A model generated the notes under the pieces. It was not told where the DNA came from. It did not search any database and worked only from the letters and a program-made list of their open reading frames with translations. A stretch of DNA of 64,000 bases from Oscillatoria sp. CS-180 (GTDB lineage Bacteria; Cyanobacteriota; Cyanobacteriia; Phormidesmidales; Phormidesmidaceae), in contig NZ_JAQMUB010000052.1 of the NCBI RefSeq assembly GCF_028330965.1, forward strand, positions 1-64,000, in the 5' to 3' direction. Below are positions 17,066 through 26,125 of this stretch, piece by piece. A program made the position numbers and the translations under genes. Numbering within the stretch: position 1 is the first letter of the stretch; every line of letters begins with the position of its first letter.

Positions 17066-18829
17066 CTATGTATTTACTAAAACAGGAGCGGGAGGACTGG
17101 GGTGAGACTGGTCGCGGAGGGTGGTGGGCTGTCCCCAAAGGACGGTCTCGTGAGTATAGGTCACCATGCCAGGAAGCGCCCCCTTCGGTTTAAAGAGGTA
17201 TCGCGGCTGCGTATAGACCACGGGCACTTGGTCAGCTTGTCGGGCGCGGCTGAAATAGGCTGCAACATCAGCAGTGAACTGCAAGTCTTCATCCGTGGGC
17301 ACCTGACCTGCGTCGAGTCTCAGCAAGACGTGACTGCCGGGAATTTCTTGGGTATGGAACCACAGATCATAATCGGTGGCAGCTTGAAAAGTCAGCAGAT
17401 CATTCTGGCGATTGTTCCGACCGACCCACACGTCAAAACCACTCGGTGTCAGGAACTTGCGAACGTTGAGGCTATCATCAGAGCGGCCTTGGCCTGGGCG
17501 ATAGGTGGGGTCTTCAAGATAGCCCTGTTGAATCAGCTCATCGCGGATCTCTTGCAGCGCAACCAAATCGGCTTCCGACTCATACTGCACCGTCTGCTTA
17601 ACGGCAGCATCCACTTGCTCCAGATAGGCGACTTCTGACTGAACGGCTTCGAGAAGCGGCGTGATGGCTTGGCGCGATCGCTTCAGCTTTTGATGTCGCT
17701 TATAAAGGGCCTGGGCATTTTGAATGGCATTTTTTTCAGGGCTGAGGGGAATTGTGACCTCTGCGCCTGTTTCAAAATCCTCTAGGCGGATTGAGTCCAT
17801 TCCAGGTTGCCACTGATAGCTATAGGCCATCAGCAGGTCTGCCTGCTGCCGATAGTCGTCTGCCTGAACCGCTTGTTCTAAACGAGCAAGAAACGTATTT
17901 TCTTTCTGCCTGAGTTTCTTTAGAAGGGTTTTCAGTCGTTGGGTTAGCTGATTGTTGAGTCGATCAAACGCCTGCTGATTCAATTGATTGGTGTAGTACT
18001 CACGCAGCAAAGCCTGCACGGTCTCGGTTCCTGATTCCGTCTGGACCAAGACCGAGTAGCCCCTGTCGAAAAAGCTAGACTGGAACGTCTCAGATTTGAG
18101 ACACCATAGCCAAGACTGCCACTGAGCAAACAGCCGCTCCCAATCGGCGGCTGTTAGAGAATCGACAGGCTGACCCAAATCCAGCCCAGCTTGATAAACC
18201 AGGTCTCTCACTAAAGCGGAACTGAGACCGCTGTAGGCTTTGAAAAAGGCCTGCTTGAGGGTGGTGGGAATAAGCAATATCCGCTCCTGCCAGCGCTGTT
18301 GAGATTCCTCTAGATTGGGAAAGGAACCGACAATGGCGGGCGGCAGAACGTAGGTTGAGCCGGTCGAAATGGGACGAACGCTAGATTGCGATTCAGAGAC
18401 CTGATGAGCCGCAGTAACAATCTGGTTGTGGGCATTGACTAGAACCACATTGCTATATTTGCCCATCACCTCGACATATAGGTGCCACTGAATGGGATCT
18501 CCGGGACGACGGGCAAAGCCTAAATCTAGCGCTCGTTCCCACGGGGCGACGGGTTTGATTTCCGTTAGGGCGAAGCCGTTGAGCTGGTGCTTGAGTTGCT
18601 GACTGAAGGTGAAGGTATCAGGAACGCGGGGAGGTGGGTTGTCCATGTGAAGGCGAGCGGCTTGGGGATGCCAAGAAATGGTGAGCCAACCTCGCTGTTG
18701 AATGGTGCGGAGGGCGATACAAATCGTCGTGCGATCGCGCTGCACAACCTGCTCACAACGAGCTGGAAGCCAGTCAGACCGAAGCTCGGCACATACTGCC
18801 ATCAAAGTTGTAAAATCCACGGGTTGCAT
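17066..18829 (-). CDS. rqcH: NFACT-family protein RqcH (FbpA-like)
   Basis: A 587-residue NFACT protein. The N-terminal part has GWLTISWHPQAARLHMDNPPP and APWERALDLGFARRPG, typical of the NFACT-N domain. A long coiled coil follows (about 280-420), and the C-terminus is an NFACT-R domain (NVRKFLTPSGFDVWVGRNN, WFHTQEIPGSHVLL). RqcH works in bacterial ribosome-associated quality control: it binds stalled large subunits and adds alanine tails. The ATG at 18829 has a GGAAAGGA ribosome binding site. The gene stands alone; 18830-19302 upstream shows only short direct repeats of TTTCGAACTC. Confidence 0.92.
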   Translation of the reverse strand: MQPVDFTTLMAVCAELRSDWLPARCEQVVQRDRTTICIALRTIQQRGWLTISWHPQAARLHMDNPPPRVPDTFTFSQQLKHQLNGFALTEIKPVAPWERALDLGFARRPGDPIQWHLYVEVMGKYSNVVLVNAHNQIVTAAHQVSESQSSVRPISTGSTYVLPPAIVGSFPNLEESQQRWQERILLIPTTLKQAFFKAYSGLSSALVRDLVYQAGLDLGQPVDSLTAADWERLFAQWQSWLWCLKSETFQSSFFDRGYSVLVQTESGTETVQALLREYYTNQLNQQAFDRLNNQLTQRLKTLLKKLRQKENTFLARLEQAVQADDYRQQADLLMAYSYQWQPGMDSIRLEDFETGAEVTIPLSPEKNAIQNAQALYKRHQKLKRSRQAITPLLEAVQSEVAYLEQVDAAVKQTVQYESEADLVALQEIRDELIQQGYLEDPTYRPGQGRSDDSLNVRKFLTPSGFDVWVGRNNRQNDLLTFQAATDYDLWFHTQEIPGSHVLLRLDAGQVPTDEDLQFTADVAAYFSRARQADQVPVVYTQPRYLFKPKGALPGMVTYTHETVLWGQPTTLRDQSHPSPPAPVLVNT

Positions 18830-19302
18830 GACTGGTTTTCCTTTCCTGCTGAAACTCGACGCTATCAAAACTCGGCAAAACTTACGCAGTTGAATCCGGC
18901 TTAGCCCTTTCAATCCCACATTGGGGAAAGCCGAATTTAATGTCTCCTAAAATGGGGGGATGCAGGGGATAGGGGTAAGTCCAATTGGCATCTTATGGAA
19001 GTGTGCCTTGACTCTTTAGATATGTTACAAGTTCCACCCAGCTCCCGCTGTTTCGGGCGCAATCCTAGGTTTTCGACATTTTTTTGCCTTGTTGCTCAGT
19101 TTTTTTATGGCTAACATGTGATCAACTTTCGAACTCTTTCGAACTCTAAGGCTTTCTCTCCTTAGCATTTATTCAGTCCGTGATTCTGCAGTCAGCCCAC
19201 TGAGGATTGCTTTGTCTCCGTCGCTTCACTGACCCTTACCTGTGGCAAACCGTTACTGACGAGATTACTGCCTGATTGCCCAGTCGTCCAACAGGAGTCG
19301 CC

Positions 19303-19563
19303 ATGGATATAAAGCTGCTCAACATTGGTTTTGGCAATATTGTCTCAGCGAATCGAGTGATTGCCATCGTTAGTCCAGAATCGGCTCCTATCAAGCGTAT
19401 TATCTCTGACGCTCGCGATCGCGGCGAATTAGTCGATGCGACCTACGGTCGTCGGACTCGCGCCGTTATGATTATGGACTCTGGACACATCATTCTGTCA
19501 GCCATCCAGCCCGAGACAGTAGCCCATCGTTTTGTGTCTCATAAGGAACCTCAAAGCGCTTAA
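19303..19563 (+). CDS. remA: RemA-like (DUF370) DNA-binding protein
   Basis: An 86-residue DUF370 protein. Signature: [20 protein letters not shown] at the start, [20 protein letters not shown] in the middle and [14 protein letters not shown] near the end. In Bacillus, RemA activates biofilm matrix genes. Cyanobacteria carry homologues whose targets are largely unknown. The ATG at 19303 follows CAGGAG at good spacing; in-frame codons upstream are not needed. Downstream are an MpaB-like gene and sufE. Confidence 0.9.
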   Translation: MDIKLLNIGFGNIVSANRVIAIVSPESAPIKRIISDARDRGELVDATYGRRTRAVMIMDSGHIILSAIQPETVAHRFVSHKEPQSA

Positions 19564-19671
19564 TATTAGCCGTGTATCTGTAAGTACTCAGTGAAGCTTT
19601 CATAGCTCTCCGGAGCTTCCTAGCGTGTCGGCGGAAGAAGAAGCAGAGTTCTTCTTCGCAGTTGCTGCCTT

Positions 19672-20583
19672 ATGAACACGCCTCATATTTCCCCAACCGC
19701 AGGATTACAGCAGGCCCCAGATGACTCTGCTGCTATCTGCCGTAGGCTGGCGGGCTTTGATTTCCCTTGGGAGCTGAACCGCGCCCTTGAAATTGCCATT
19801 CTTAAGACATTTTGCGTGCCTCGCATTTCCCATTTGCTACATCAAACGGGTGAATTTGAACGACGTCCTCAAAAGCGATATGACGATACCAGCCTGATTC
19901 TAGGCAACATTGTGAAATGGGGATATGACAGTCCCCGGGGGCGAGCCGCGATCGCGCGGATGAATCGTATTCATCAACGCTTCGATATCGACAATGAAGA
20001 CTTTCTCTATGTTCTCTCTACATTCATCTATGAGCCGATCCGGTGGAATCAGCTTTTTGGTTGGCGTCCTTTTACGCCAGAGGAAGAAAATGCTCTCTTT
20101 CAATTCTGGAGGGCGGTCGGACATCGGATGAATATTCAGGGCATTCCTGATACGTCCGCAGCCTATGAGCAGTTCAACCAGCGCTACGAAGCTGAGCATT
20201 TTAAGTATCACGCGGACAATGCTGCGATCGGTGAGGCCGTGGTTGCTTTGATGAAAGGTTGGCTGCCCTCAGCTGCGGCTCCGGTGGTGCCCGTGGTCGT
20301 CAAGGCGGTTGCTAGCGATTCGATGCGGCGGGCGATGGGGTGGTCCAAACCGTCGCCGTTGGTGAGTCAAGCCATCTTCCAAGGGCTCAAGCTGAGACAA
20401 AAGCTGACTCAGCAATTGCCGGAACGAGAAGAGTCTAACTTCATTGTGGATACCCCGAATACGACTTATCCCGATGGCTATCAGCTCGAAAAACTCGGCC
20501 CGGATGCTCCTACGGTTCAAACAACGTCTTCTTCGAAGTGTCCGTTCATGCGAATGCGGGCTTTCCTAAAAGCCGATGCCTAA
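19672..20583 (+). CDS. MpaB/DUF2236 oxygenase-like protein
   Basis: A 303-residue soluble protein. The block ILGNIVKWGYDSPRGRAAIARMNRIHQRF, then FLYVLSTFIYEPIRWNQLFGWRP, is the hallmark of the DUF2236 (MpaB, latex-clearing-like) family of heme-binding oxygenases. The H in RIHQRF is the candidate proximal heme ligand of the family. The substrate is unknown. The C-terminal stretch ending in KCPFMRMR is basic and cysteine-containing. Confidence 0.75.
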   Translation: MNTPHISPTAGLQQAPDDSAAICRRLAGFDFPWELNRALEIAILKTFCVPRISHLLHQTGEFERRPQKRYDDTSLILGNIVKWGYDSPRGRAAIARMNRIHQRFDIDNEDFLYVLSTFIYEPIRWNQLFGWRPFTPEEENALFQFWRAVGHRMNIQGIPDTSAAYEQFNQRYEAEHFKYHADNAAIGEAVVALMKGWLPSAAAPVVPVVVKAVASDSMRRAMGWSKPSPLVSQAIFQGLKLRQKLTQQLPEREESNFIVDTPNTTYPDGYQLEKLGPDAPTVQTTSSSKCPFMRMRAFLKADA

Positions 20584-20653
20584 CGGGCGATCGCTCCTTA
20601 CAATGTAGGAAACACTCTTGAGTGGATTCTGTCGTTTGGTGCGATCGTCTGTC

Positions 20654-21088
20654 ATGTCTGCCTCTTCTCCTGCTCGTCCCGCCTCGATTGACAAACTGGT
20701 GCAGCGCTTTCAAAAAGTGTCTGATCCCAAGCGTCGCTACGAACAGCTGCTGTGGCTCGCCAAAAAGCTAGATCCGTTCCCAGAAGCGGCTAAACAAGAC
20801 GACAACAAAGTGAAAGGCTGCGTCTCTCAGGTCTACATCATTGCAGACCTGGAGGATGGCGCCGTGAAATATCTTGGCGACTCGGATGCTCAGATTACTA
20901 AGGGCCTGGTGGCCTTTCTCATTCGCGGGCTGAACGGTCTCACGCCGCAGGAAATCACCAATCTGTCTCCCGATTTCATCAAGGAAACGCAGCTAGACGT
21001 GAGCCTGACCCCCTCGCGAGCCAACGGGTTCTACAACATTTTCAAAATGATGCAGCAGAAAGCCTCAGAGCTAGCAGGCACAGAATAA
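20654..21088 (+). CDS. sufE: SufE, cysteine desulfurase activator
   Basis: A 144-residue protein with the SufE active-site region DDNKVKGCVSQVYI, whose Cys accepts sulfur from SufS, and a conserved end FYNIFKMMQ. It feeds iron-sulfur cluster assembly by the SUF system. It starts at the ATG at 20654, since a TTG 36 bases earlier would only add a short unconserved tail. The other suf genes are not in the window. Confidence 0.92.
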   Translation: MSASSPARPASIDKLVQRFQKVSDPKRRYEQLLWLAKKLDPFPEAAKQDDNKVKGCVSQVYIIADLEDGAVKYLGDSDAQITKGLVAFLIRGLNGLTPQEITNLSPDFIKETQLDVSLTPSRANGFYNIFKMMQQKASELAGTE

Positions 21089-21113
21089 TTCATCCCTACA
21101 CCCTGCCAACGCA

Positions 21114-21692
21114 ATGACCGCCTCACCTCGTACCTTACTGACCGCTGATGACTATCTCAATCGGGATGATGGGATGGATACTCGGTATGAGTTGGTGGAT
21201 GGCGAGCTTTTAGAAATGCCGCCAGACTCTCCTGAAAATCAGACTTTAGCCCGTTTTCTGTTGATTCAACTTTTACAGCATTTTCCGCTACAGCAGGTCG
21301 TTTACAATACTGAGGTTGAGGTAACGGGTCGCCTAGCCCGGTATCGAATTCCTGATTTGCTGGTTCACTCTGAAGAGTCTTTGGCTGCTCTGAGGGGGGC
21401 AGTTCGGTCTACTCTCACCCGTGATATGCCTCCACCTGCACTGGTGATTGAGGTTGTGAGTCCAGGGGAAGACAATCGCAAACGCGATTATCGCTACAAG
21501 CATACTGAATATGCCGCTCGGGCGATCGCGGAGTACTGGATTGTTGATCCAGAGGTTGGTCAAGTCACAGTATGCCAATGGCTTGAGGGACAATACGAAG
21601 ATAGGGTCTTTAAAGACAGCGATCGCATTCCATCCGCGATCGTCCCAAACCTAAATTTGACCGTCCGGCAGCTCTTCGACTCGGCTCGGTAG
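21114..21692 (+). CDS. Uma2-family (DUF820) putative nuclease
   Basis: A 192-residue protein with the PD-(D/E)XK-like DUF820 pattern: TADDYLN and YELVDGELLEMPP at the start, RIPDLLVHS, then the catalytic-like IEVVSPGEDNRKRDYRYKHTEYA and EYWIVDPE. Such genes are strikingly numerous in filamentous cyanobacteria. Function is unproven. It lies 25 bases after sufE, but the two are probably unrelated. Its stop codon lies inside a perfect hairpin. Confidence 0.88.
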   Translation: MTASPRTLLTADDYLNRDDGMDTRYELVDGELLEMPPDSPENQTLARFLLIQLLQHFPLQQVVYNTEVEVTGRLARYRIPDLLVHSEESLAALRGAVRSTLTRDMPPPALVIEVVSPGEDNRKRDYRYKHTEYAARAIAEYWIVDPEVGQVTVCQWLEGQYEDRVFKDSDRIPSAIVPNLNLTVRQLFDSAR

Positions 21693-21715
21693 GGACGTGT
21701 AGATCACGTCCCTAC
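21689..21715. repeat. Perfect 11-bp hairpin over the Uma2 stop codon
   Basis: GTAGGGACGTG and CACGTCCCTAC pair perfectly with a five-base loop. No T-run follows on either strand, so it is a palindromic repeat element of the GTAGGGACGTG type rather than a clear terminator. Confidence 0.65.
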
Positions 21716-21739
21716 ACAAAAATCGCGTCTCTATTGCCG

Positions 21740-21976
21740 TCAACCCGCTCTGCGCCTGCGGGTCATGACGCTGATGTATTCGCCGCTGCGACCGGTGGGC
21801 AACGGATCGCTCCAGGCGGTGCGATCGCAATAGCCCAAGGCAGCCAAGCGCTTCATCACCTCAATCAGCGCCGCATAGTCACCTAGCAGAATGTGACGCA
21901 CGGTCTCCTGATTAAAGGACGGCAGGTTAAATGCAGTTGAGACCGAGGTGGTCTCTCCGTCAGTAGATTGAAACAT
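21740..21976 (-). CDS. Small conserved cyanobacterial protein, 78 aa
   Basis: A 78-residue protein. It has an ILLGDYAALIEVMKRLAALG helix and a C-terminal SDPLPTGRSGEYISVMTRR. This matches my memory of a small hypothetical family found in filamentous cyanobacteria; no function is known. The start at 21976 is chosen because GGAG lies six bases upstream; an ORF reading back to 22039 has no ribosome binding site. Confidence 0.65.
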   Translation of the reverse strand: MFQSTDGETTSVSTAFNLPSFNQETVRHILLGDYAALIEVMKRLAALGYCDRTAWSDPLPTGRSGEYISVMTRRRRAG

Positions 21977-22091
21977 CAACTTCTCCGTTTTCGGTAAGGA
22001 AAACGGGAAACTATCCAGCTCCCTAGGGCGCGTCATCAACCCCTGCCAGAGACCTTGGGGAAAAGCATGAACGCGCCCGCCTCAGATGCAT

Positions 22092-22156
22092 AAACTAGGG
22101 GCTGAAACCCTCATCACTGAAGCATTGCAGATCTGAATGATGACAGTCCCTAGTTT
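22092..22156. other. Structured inverted repeat before the 78-aa gene
   Basis: AAACTAGGG (22092-22100) and CCCTAGTTT (22148-22156) pair perfectly across 47 bases, with a second imperfect pair (CATCA and TGATG) nested inside. It could fold as RNA in the leader of the minus-strand gene, or be another repeat element. 22157-22273 shows nothing else. Confidence 0.35.
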
Positions 22157-22273
22157 GAAGGGCAAGATAGTTGGGTACGATAATCCCAGTCATCTCGACT
22201 TACCTGAGCTAAGTTTCGGGATGATTAGGGGATTTGAGAAGTTGCAGCTTCTCTTTTCCCCGCCTAGAATTGT

Positions 22274-23020
22274 CTCCCGCAAAAATACGGTATAGGATGC
22301 CGGGTCAGAGTTCAACCGTATTCAAGAGAAAACCTTGATGTAAGGGGTTAGGCTGTGTAGCAGCGCCATAAAACCCGTAGGGTGGGCACTGCCCACGCCC
22401 GACACCACCTTTAATAGCAATCTGGTTACGTTTTTAACGCTGGATTTTGGTGGGCAATGCCCACCCTACGGGGCTAGATGACTCCCGCAAAAATCGGTAT
22501 AGGATGCCGGGTCAGAGTTTAACCGTATTCAAGAGAAAACCTTGATATAAGGGGTTGGGCTGTGTAGCAGCATAAACCTGTAGGGTGGGCACTGCCCACG
22601 CCCGACACCACCTTTGATAGCAATCTGGTTACGTTTTTAACGCTGGTTTTGGTGGGCAATGCCCACCCTACGGGGCTATAAGCTTTTGTCTCGCTTTGTG
22701 GCGTAGCCTGCACTCTAGGTTTTGGTGGGCAATGCCCACCCTACGGGGCTGCCCACGCCCGACACCACCTTTAATAGCAATCTGGTTACGTTTTTAACGC
22801 TTATTTTGGTGGGCAATGCCCACCCTACGGAGCTAGATGACTAAAGCTATATAGGGTGGGCACTGCCCACGCCCAACACTACCCTTCAAAATTCGCACTC
22901 CAACATCCCAATGCTCCTCTAGGTAGCCTCACCCGCAAAGGTGAGCTTAAATAGAAGAAATTTGTTGAGCCATGATCCGTAGATGTCGGGTGGGCACCAC
23001 CCACGCCTAACATCATTGTC
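22274..23020. repeat. Tandem block of GTAGGGTGGGCA palindromic repeats
   Basis: Two near-identical units of about 208 bp start at 22274 and 22482. Each contains CTCCCGCAAAAAT, GGTATAGGATGCCGGGTCAG, GTAGGGTGGGCACTGCCCAC and TTGGTGGGCAATGCCCACCC. Partial copies follow near 22720-22830 and 22853-22880, and a diverged one near 22988. The GGGTGGGCA/TGCCCACCC parts are palindromic and resemble a repeat family seen in many cyanobacterial genomes. A run of GAATTCAAAA-type repeats at 23022-23055 ends the spacer. Confidence 0.85.
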
Positions 23021-23058
23021 TAGAATTCAAAACTCAGAATTCAAAATTCAGAATCCCA

Positions 23059-25224
23059 ATGCCGTCCAAGTACGCCCATCAGCGTCTCAGCACCAAAGAT
23101 GTTCTGCGCCTCTACGCAGCCGGAGAGCGCGACTTTAGCGGTGCTATCCTACGGGGCTGCAATTTTCGGGGTGAAGACCTGTCTGGGGCTAATTTCAGCG
23201 GTGCAGACATTCGTGGCACCCTTTTTACTAAAGCAAATCTAATTGAAACTAACTTCTCAAAAGTTCATGCAGGTATCGAAACAAAATGGTTCTTTCTACA
23301 GGCATTTCTACTATTAGCTGGATCGATAATAATTTCGTATGTGTCTATAGTTGCATCAACTTTCTTACTTACAGAATTCTTGAATTACACAAAGATAAAT
23401 TCTTGGTCTAATATTATTCCTGTAGTAACTCTTTTATTTTTCAACTTGCTGATATGTATGCATCTTGTAATTAAAGGTGCCACGATGCATACGGCTGGGA
23501 TTATTTTGATTTCGTACACGGCCACAGTTGCTGTATCAATAGTATATTTAAACATGCTGAACGAGCAAATTAGTTCAAGCTATACAATTTCAGCCCTATC
23601 AGCTTTTACGGGTATTGGTACTATTACTGTCTCTTTTCTATATGTAGCTGCCGTCCCATTTACTGCATTATTTTTGACAAATAGAAGTCTTGCTTTGCTA
23701 CCGCTTGCGATCACACCAACAATGGTATTTTCAACAGCTGGGATAGGAATAATCACAGTGATATTTTCTATCCTTTACTTGCTCTCAACTATTGCTATTG
23801 GGTGGCGTTCTCAAAATATTTATACATTTATTAGTGCACCTTTAGGTTTTAATTTGCCGCTAGCGATTGCCATTAAATCCATTCTCGGTGGAACATCTTT
23901 CAGGCAAGCAAATCTTTCTAGAGCAAAATTTGTAGAAGCAAGGCTTTCAGGAGCTGATTTCGCTGGTTCTCGAAAATCCGAAAGGGCAAATTTAACTCAT
24001 GTCCGTTGGCATAAAGCAAAAGGTTTACATCTATCAGCATTCTCAAATTACTTACAAGTGAGACATCCTAGATTTTTTAGGCTTATTACTGAATTGGACG
24101 GTACAGAGCAAGATTTCTCATTTTTCGATTTAGAAAATCTCAATATTGCTGGAGCAAAATTCCACAAGGCTGTTTTGAAAGGAGCTTCTTTAAGCAATTC
24201 GATCTTAAAGAATGCAGAATTTCATAGCGCTAATCTCACTGAAGCCCAATGTGTCGGCACCGACCTCACCGCCGCTCAGCTCACCGGAGCCTGCCTCGAA
24301 GCTTGGAACATCGATGACACCACCATCCTCAAAGATATCGACTGCCAGTACGTGTTTCTGAAAGAGAAAGAGAATACGTTGGGGGTGCGTGAACGTTTAC
24401 CTCACAACCCAGATAAGTGCTTTGAACCGGGTGATTTTGAAAAGTACTTCCGTGAGGTGATTGATGAGGTCAAACTTTTGATTAAAGGAGGTGTTGATCC
24501 TCAAGCGTTTAGAGCGGCATTTCGAGAATTGATGCAGCAGCACCAAATTACTCCGGAATCCGTTCGAGGCATTCAGCGCAAGAGAGCTGATGTGCTGGTC
24601 AGCGTTGCCGCGCCCCCCGATCAGCCCAAGCCTGAAATTGCCCGCACGTTTGACACCGCTTACGAGAAAGCGCTGCCAGCCTCGACTGCTCAAGCTCTGT
24701 TGGCATCTGAGCAGCGCCATAACCAAGACCTCATGTCCATCATTCGATCGCTTAAACCCTCAGAACAGTCGGCTCCAAATCTCACTATCCATACAAACGC
24801 CATGACGAATAGCAACAATCCCAGCATCTCTACGGGTGACGGCAGTTTCTATGCCGGACGCGACGCGAACATTACTAGCAGCACGGTCAATTTGGGCAAG
24901 ATCAGCGGTCAGGTCAGTAATCAGATCAGTCAGATTCCTGAAAGTGCGCCCAACTCCGAGCAGCCCGACCTCAGAGAGCTGCTGACCCAGCTCCAAGCCG
25001 CCGCTGAAGCTGACACTGAACTCAGCGATGACGAAAAGGCTGAGGCGCTGGGCGAAGTGGCGAAACTGGCAAAGGCGGGCACCAATCCGCAGGAAAACGC
25101 CATGCAGCGGATGGCAAAGCGAGCGACCGTTACGTTGAAGTCCATCACCGAGCCGCTGACGGAGGCGTCGAAGTTGGCGACGACCTGTAAGACGCTGCTG
25201 CCAATCATTTTGACGCTGTTTTAA
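23059..25224 (+). CDS. Pentapeptide-repeat membrane protein with acidic C-terminal domain
   Basis: A 721-residue protein. Pentapeptide repeats (A-D/N-L-x-x type) occupy about residues 25-70. A block of about six membrane helices follows (about 75-275), then more pentapeptide repeats (about 275-430, including NLSRAKFVEARLSGADF and LTEAQCVGTDLTAAQLTG). A linker leads to a C-terminal region with GDGSFYAGRDANITSSTVN, as in many cyanobacterial proteins of unknown role. The middle is clearly AT-richer than both ends, suggesting a mosaic gene. Function is unknown. Confidence 0.8.
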   Translation: MPSKYAHQRLSTKDVLRLYAAGERDFSGAILRGCNFRGEDLSGANFSGADIRGTLFTKANLIETNFSKVHAGIETKWFFLQAFLLLAGSIIISYVSIVASTFLLTEFLNYTKINSWSNIIPVVTLLFFNLLICMHLVIKGATMHTAGIILISYTATVAVSIVYLNMLNEQISSSYTISALSAFTGIGTITVSFLYVAAVPFTALFLTNRSLALLPLAITPTMVFSTAGIGIITVIFSILYLLSTIAIGWRSQNIYTFISAPLGFNLPLAIAIKSILGGTSFRQANLSRAKFVEARLSGADFAGSRKSERANLTHVRWHKAKGLHLSAFSNYLQVRHPRFFRLITELDGTEQDFSFFDLENLNIAGAKFHKAVLKGASLSNSILKNAEFHSANLTEAQCVGTDLTAAQLTGACLEAWNIDDTTILKDIDCQYVFLKEKENTLGVRERLPHNPDKCFEPGDFEKYFREVIDEVKLLIKGGVDPQAFRAAFRELMQQHQITPESVRGIQRKRADVLVSVAAPPDQPKPEIARTFDTAYEKALPASTAQALLASEQRHNQDLMSIIRSLKPSEQSAPNLTIHTNAMTNSNNPSISTGDGSFYAGRDANITSSTVNLGKISGQVSNQISQIPESAPNSEQPDLRELLTQLQAAAEADTELSDDEKAEALGEVAKLAKAGTNPQENAMQRMAKRATVTLKSITEPLTEASKLATTCKTLLPIILTLF

Positions 25225-25270
25225 GCCGTGCCTGATGTTTTAGTGGGCACTGCCAGTCCTACGCCTCCTG

Positions 25271-25696
25271 TTAGCCATGTTCGGAGAACGAGCGTATTTG
25301 TTCTTCTGAGCGAGGCCATATATAGGCTGAGCGCTGTTTATGCCAACCTAGTTTTTCGTAAAAGCTGCTTTTCCCGGGTGCGGCTGTCAACATCGTAGTG
25401 AGAAAAGGCTTGAGGTCGTTTTCAAGTTCACCAAGAATTTGAGAGCCAATCCCATTCCTTTGATATTTGGGCAGCACAGCTAAATCCACTATCCAGCCAT
25501 AGTAATAGCCGTCGTCAACTGTTCTACCGACACCAACCAATTCATCACTGATATAAGCAAAGCGTTTAAAGGAGCTTCTTTCGAATGAAAGTTTAACTTG
25601 TTCCGAAAGCCTTTCTCCCCATCCGACAGCTTTGAATATATCGGACACTTCCTTCCAGTTTATAGTTTCTATTGAAGTTGTATACCTGACGTTCAT
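25271..25696 (-). CDS. GNAT-family N-acetyltransferase
   Basis: A 141-residue protein with the acetyl-CoA binding loop VLPKYQRNGIGSQIL (Q/RxxGxG/A signature) and a C-terminal FYEKLGW. The substrate is not predictable. Upstream of the gene, 25697-26125 holds partial GTGGGCAATGCCCACCCTAC repeats (around 25988) and no gene that I can support. Confidence 0.85.
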   Translation of the reverse strand: MNVRYTTSIETINWKEVSDIFKAVGWGERLSEQVKLSFERSSFKRFAYISDELVGVGRTVDDGYYYGWIVDLAVLPKYQRNGIGSQILGELENDLKPFLTTMLTAAPGKSSFYEKLGWHKQRSAYIWPRSEEQIRSFSEHG

Positions 25697-25979
25697 GTCA
25701 ATACTTTTTAATCGCTAACAGTGCAGTTGTGCAGCGGCAGATAACCCTGCCCTCTAACCGATAACCTCTGTATCCGCCCGTACCAATGTAGTGTTAGGCA
25801 ACGGCCAACTCAAAATTCTTAGGTCGATCGCATTATTTACGGAGGTCTTCCCCCCTTGTATTGCTGAAGGTGTGGCAGACTGTCTCCCCCTTGGTTGATG
25901 AAACCAGGAAAAAGCTTGGGTCGCCACACCTGTACAATCCTAGTAACTCCAACAATCGCCTGAGCTTCGAGCCCGCATT

Positions 25980-26090
25980 TAGTAAGGACGTGGGCAATGC
26001 CCACCCTACGTCTGCCGATGATTTTGGCGCTATTTTAAAAGCCGTGCTTGGATGTTTCGGTAGGCAAGTGCTCACCCTACTTTTGGCTGG
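25980..26090. repeat. GTGGGCAATGCCCACC repeat elements
   Basis: A perfect GTGGGCAATGCCCACCCTAC palindrome at about 25990, then a degenerate GTAGGCAAGTGCTCACCCTAC at about 26060. These are the same family as the block at 22.3 kb. Confidence 0.7.
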
Positions 26091-26125
26091 GCTACCCTAA
26101 CCTATAGACCCTTCAGGGCTGATTG

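Noticed and set aside
16835-17080. An 81-codon plus-strand frame before rqcH's end
   Set aside because: Composition is unlike a protein and it overlaps the end of rqcH on the other strand.
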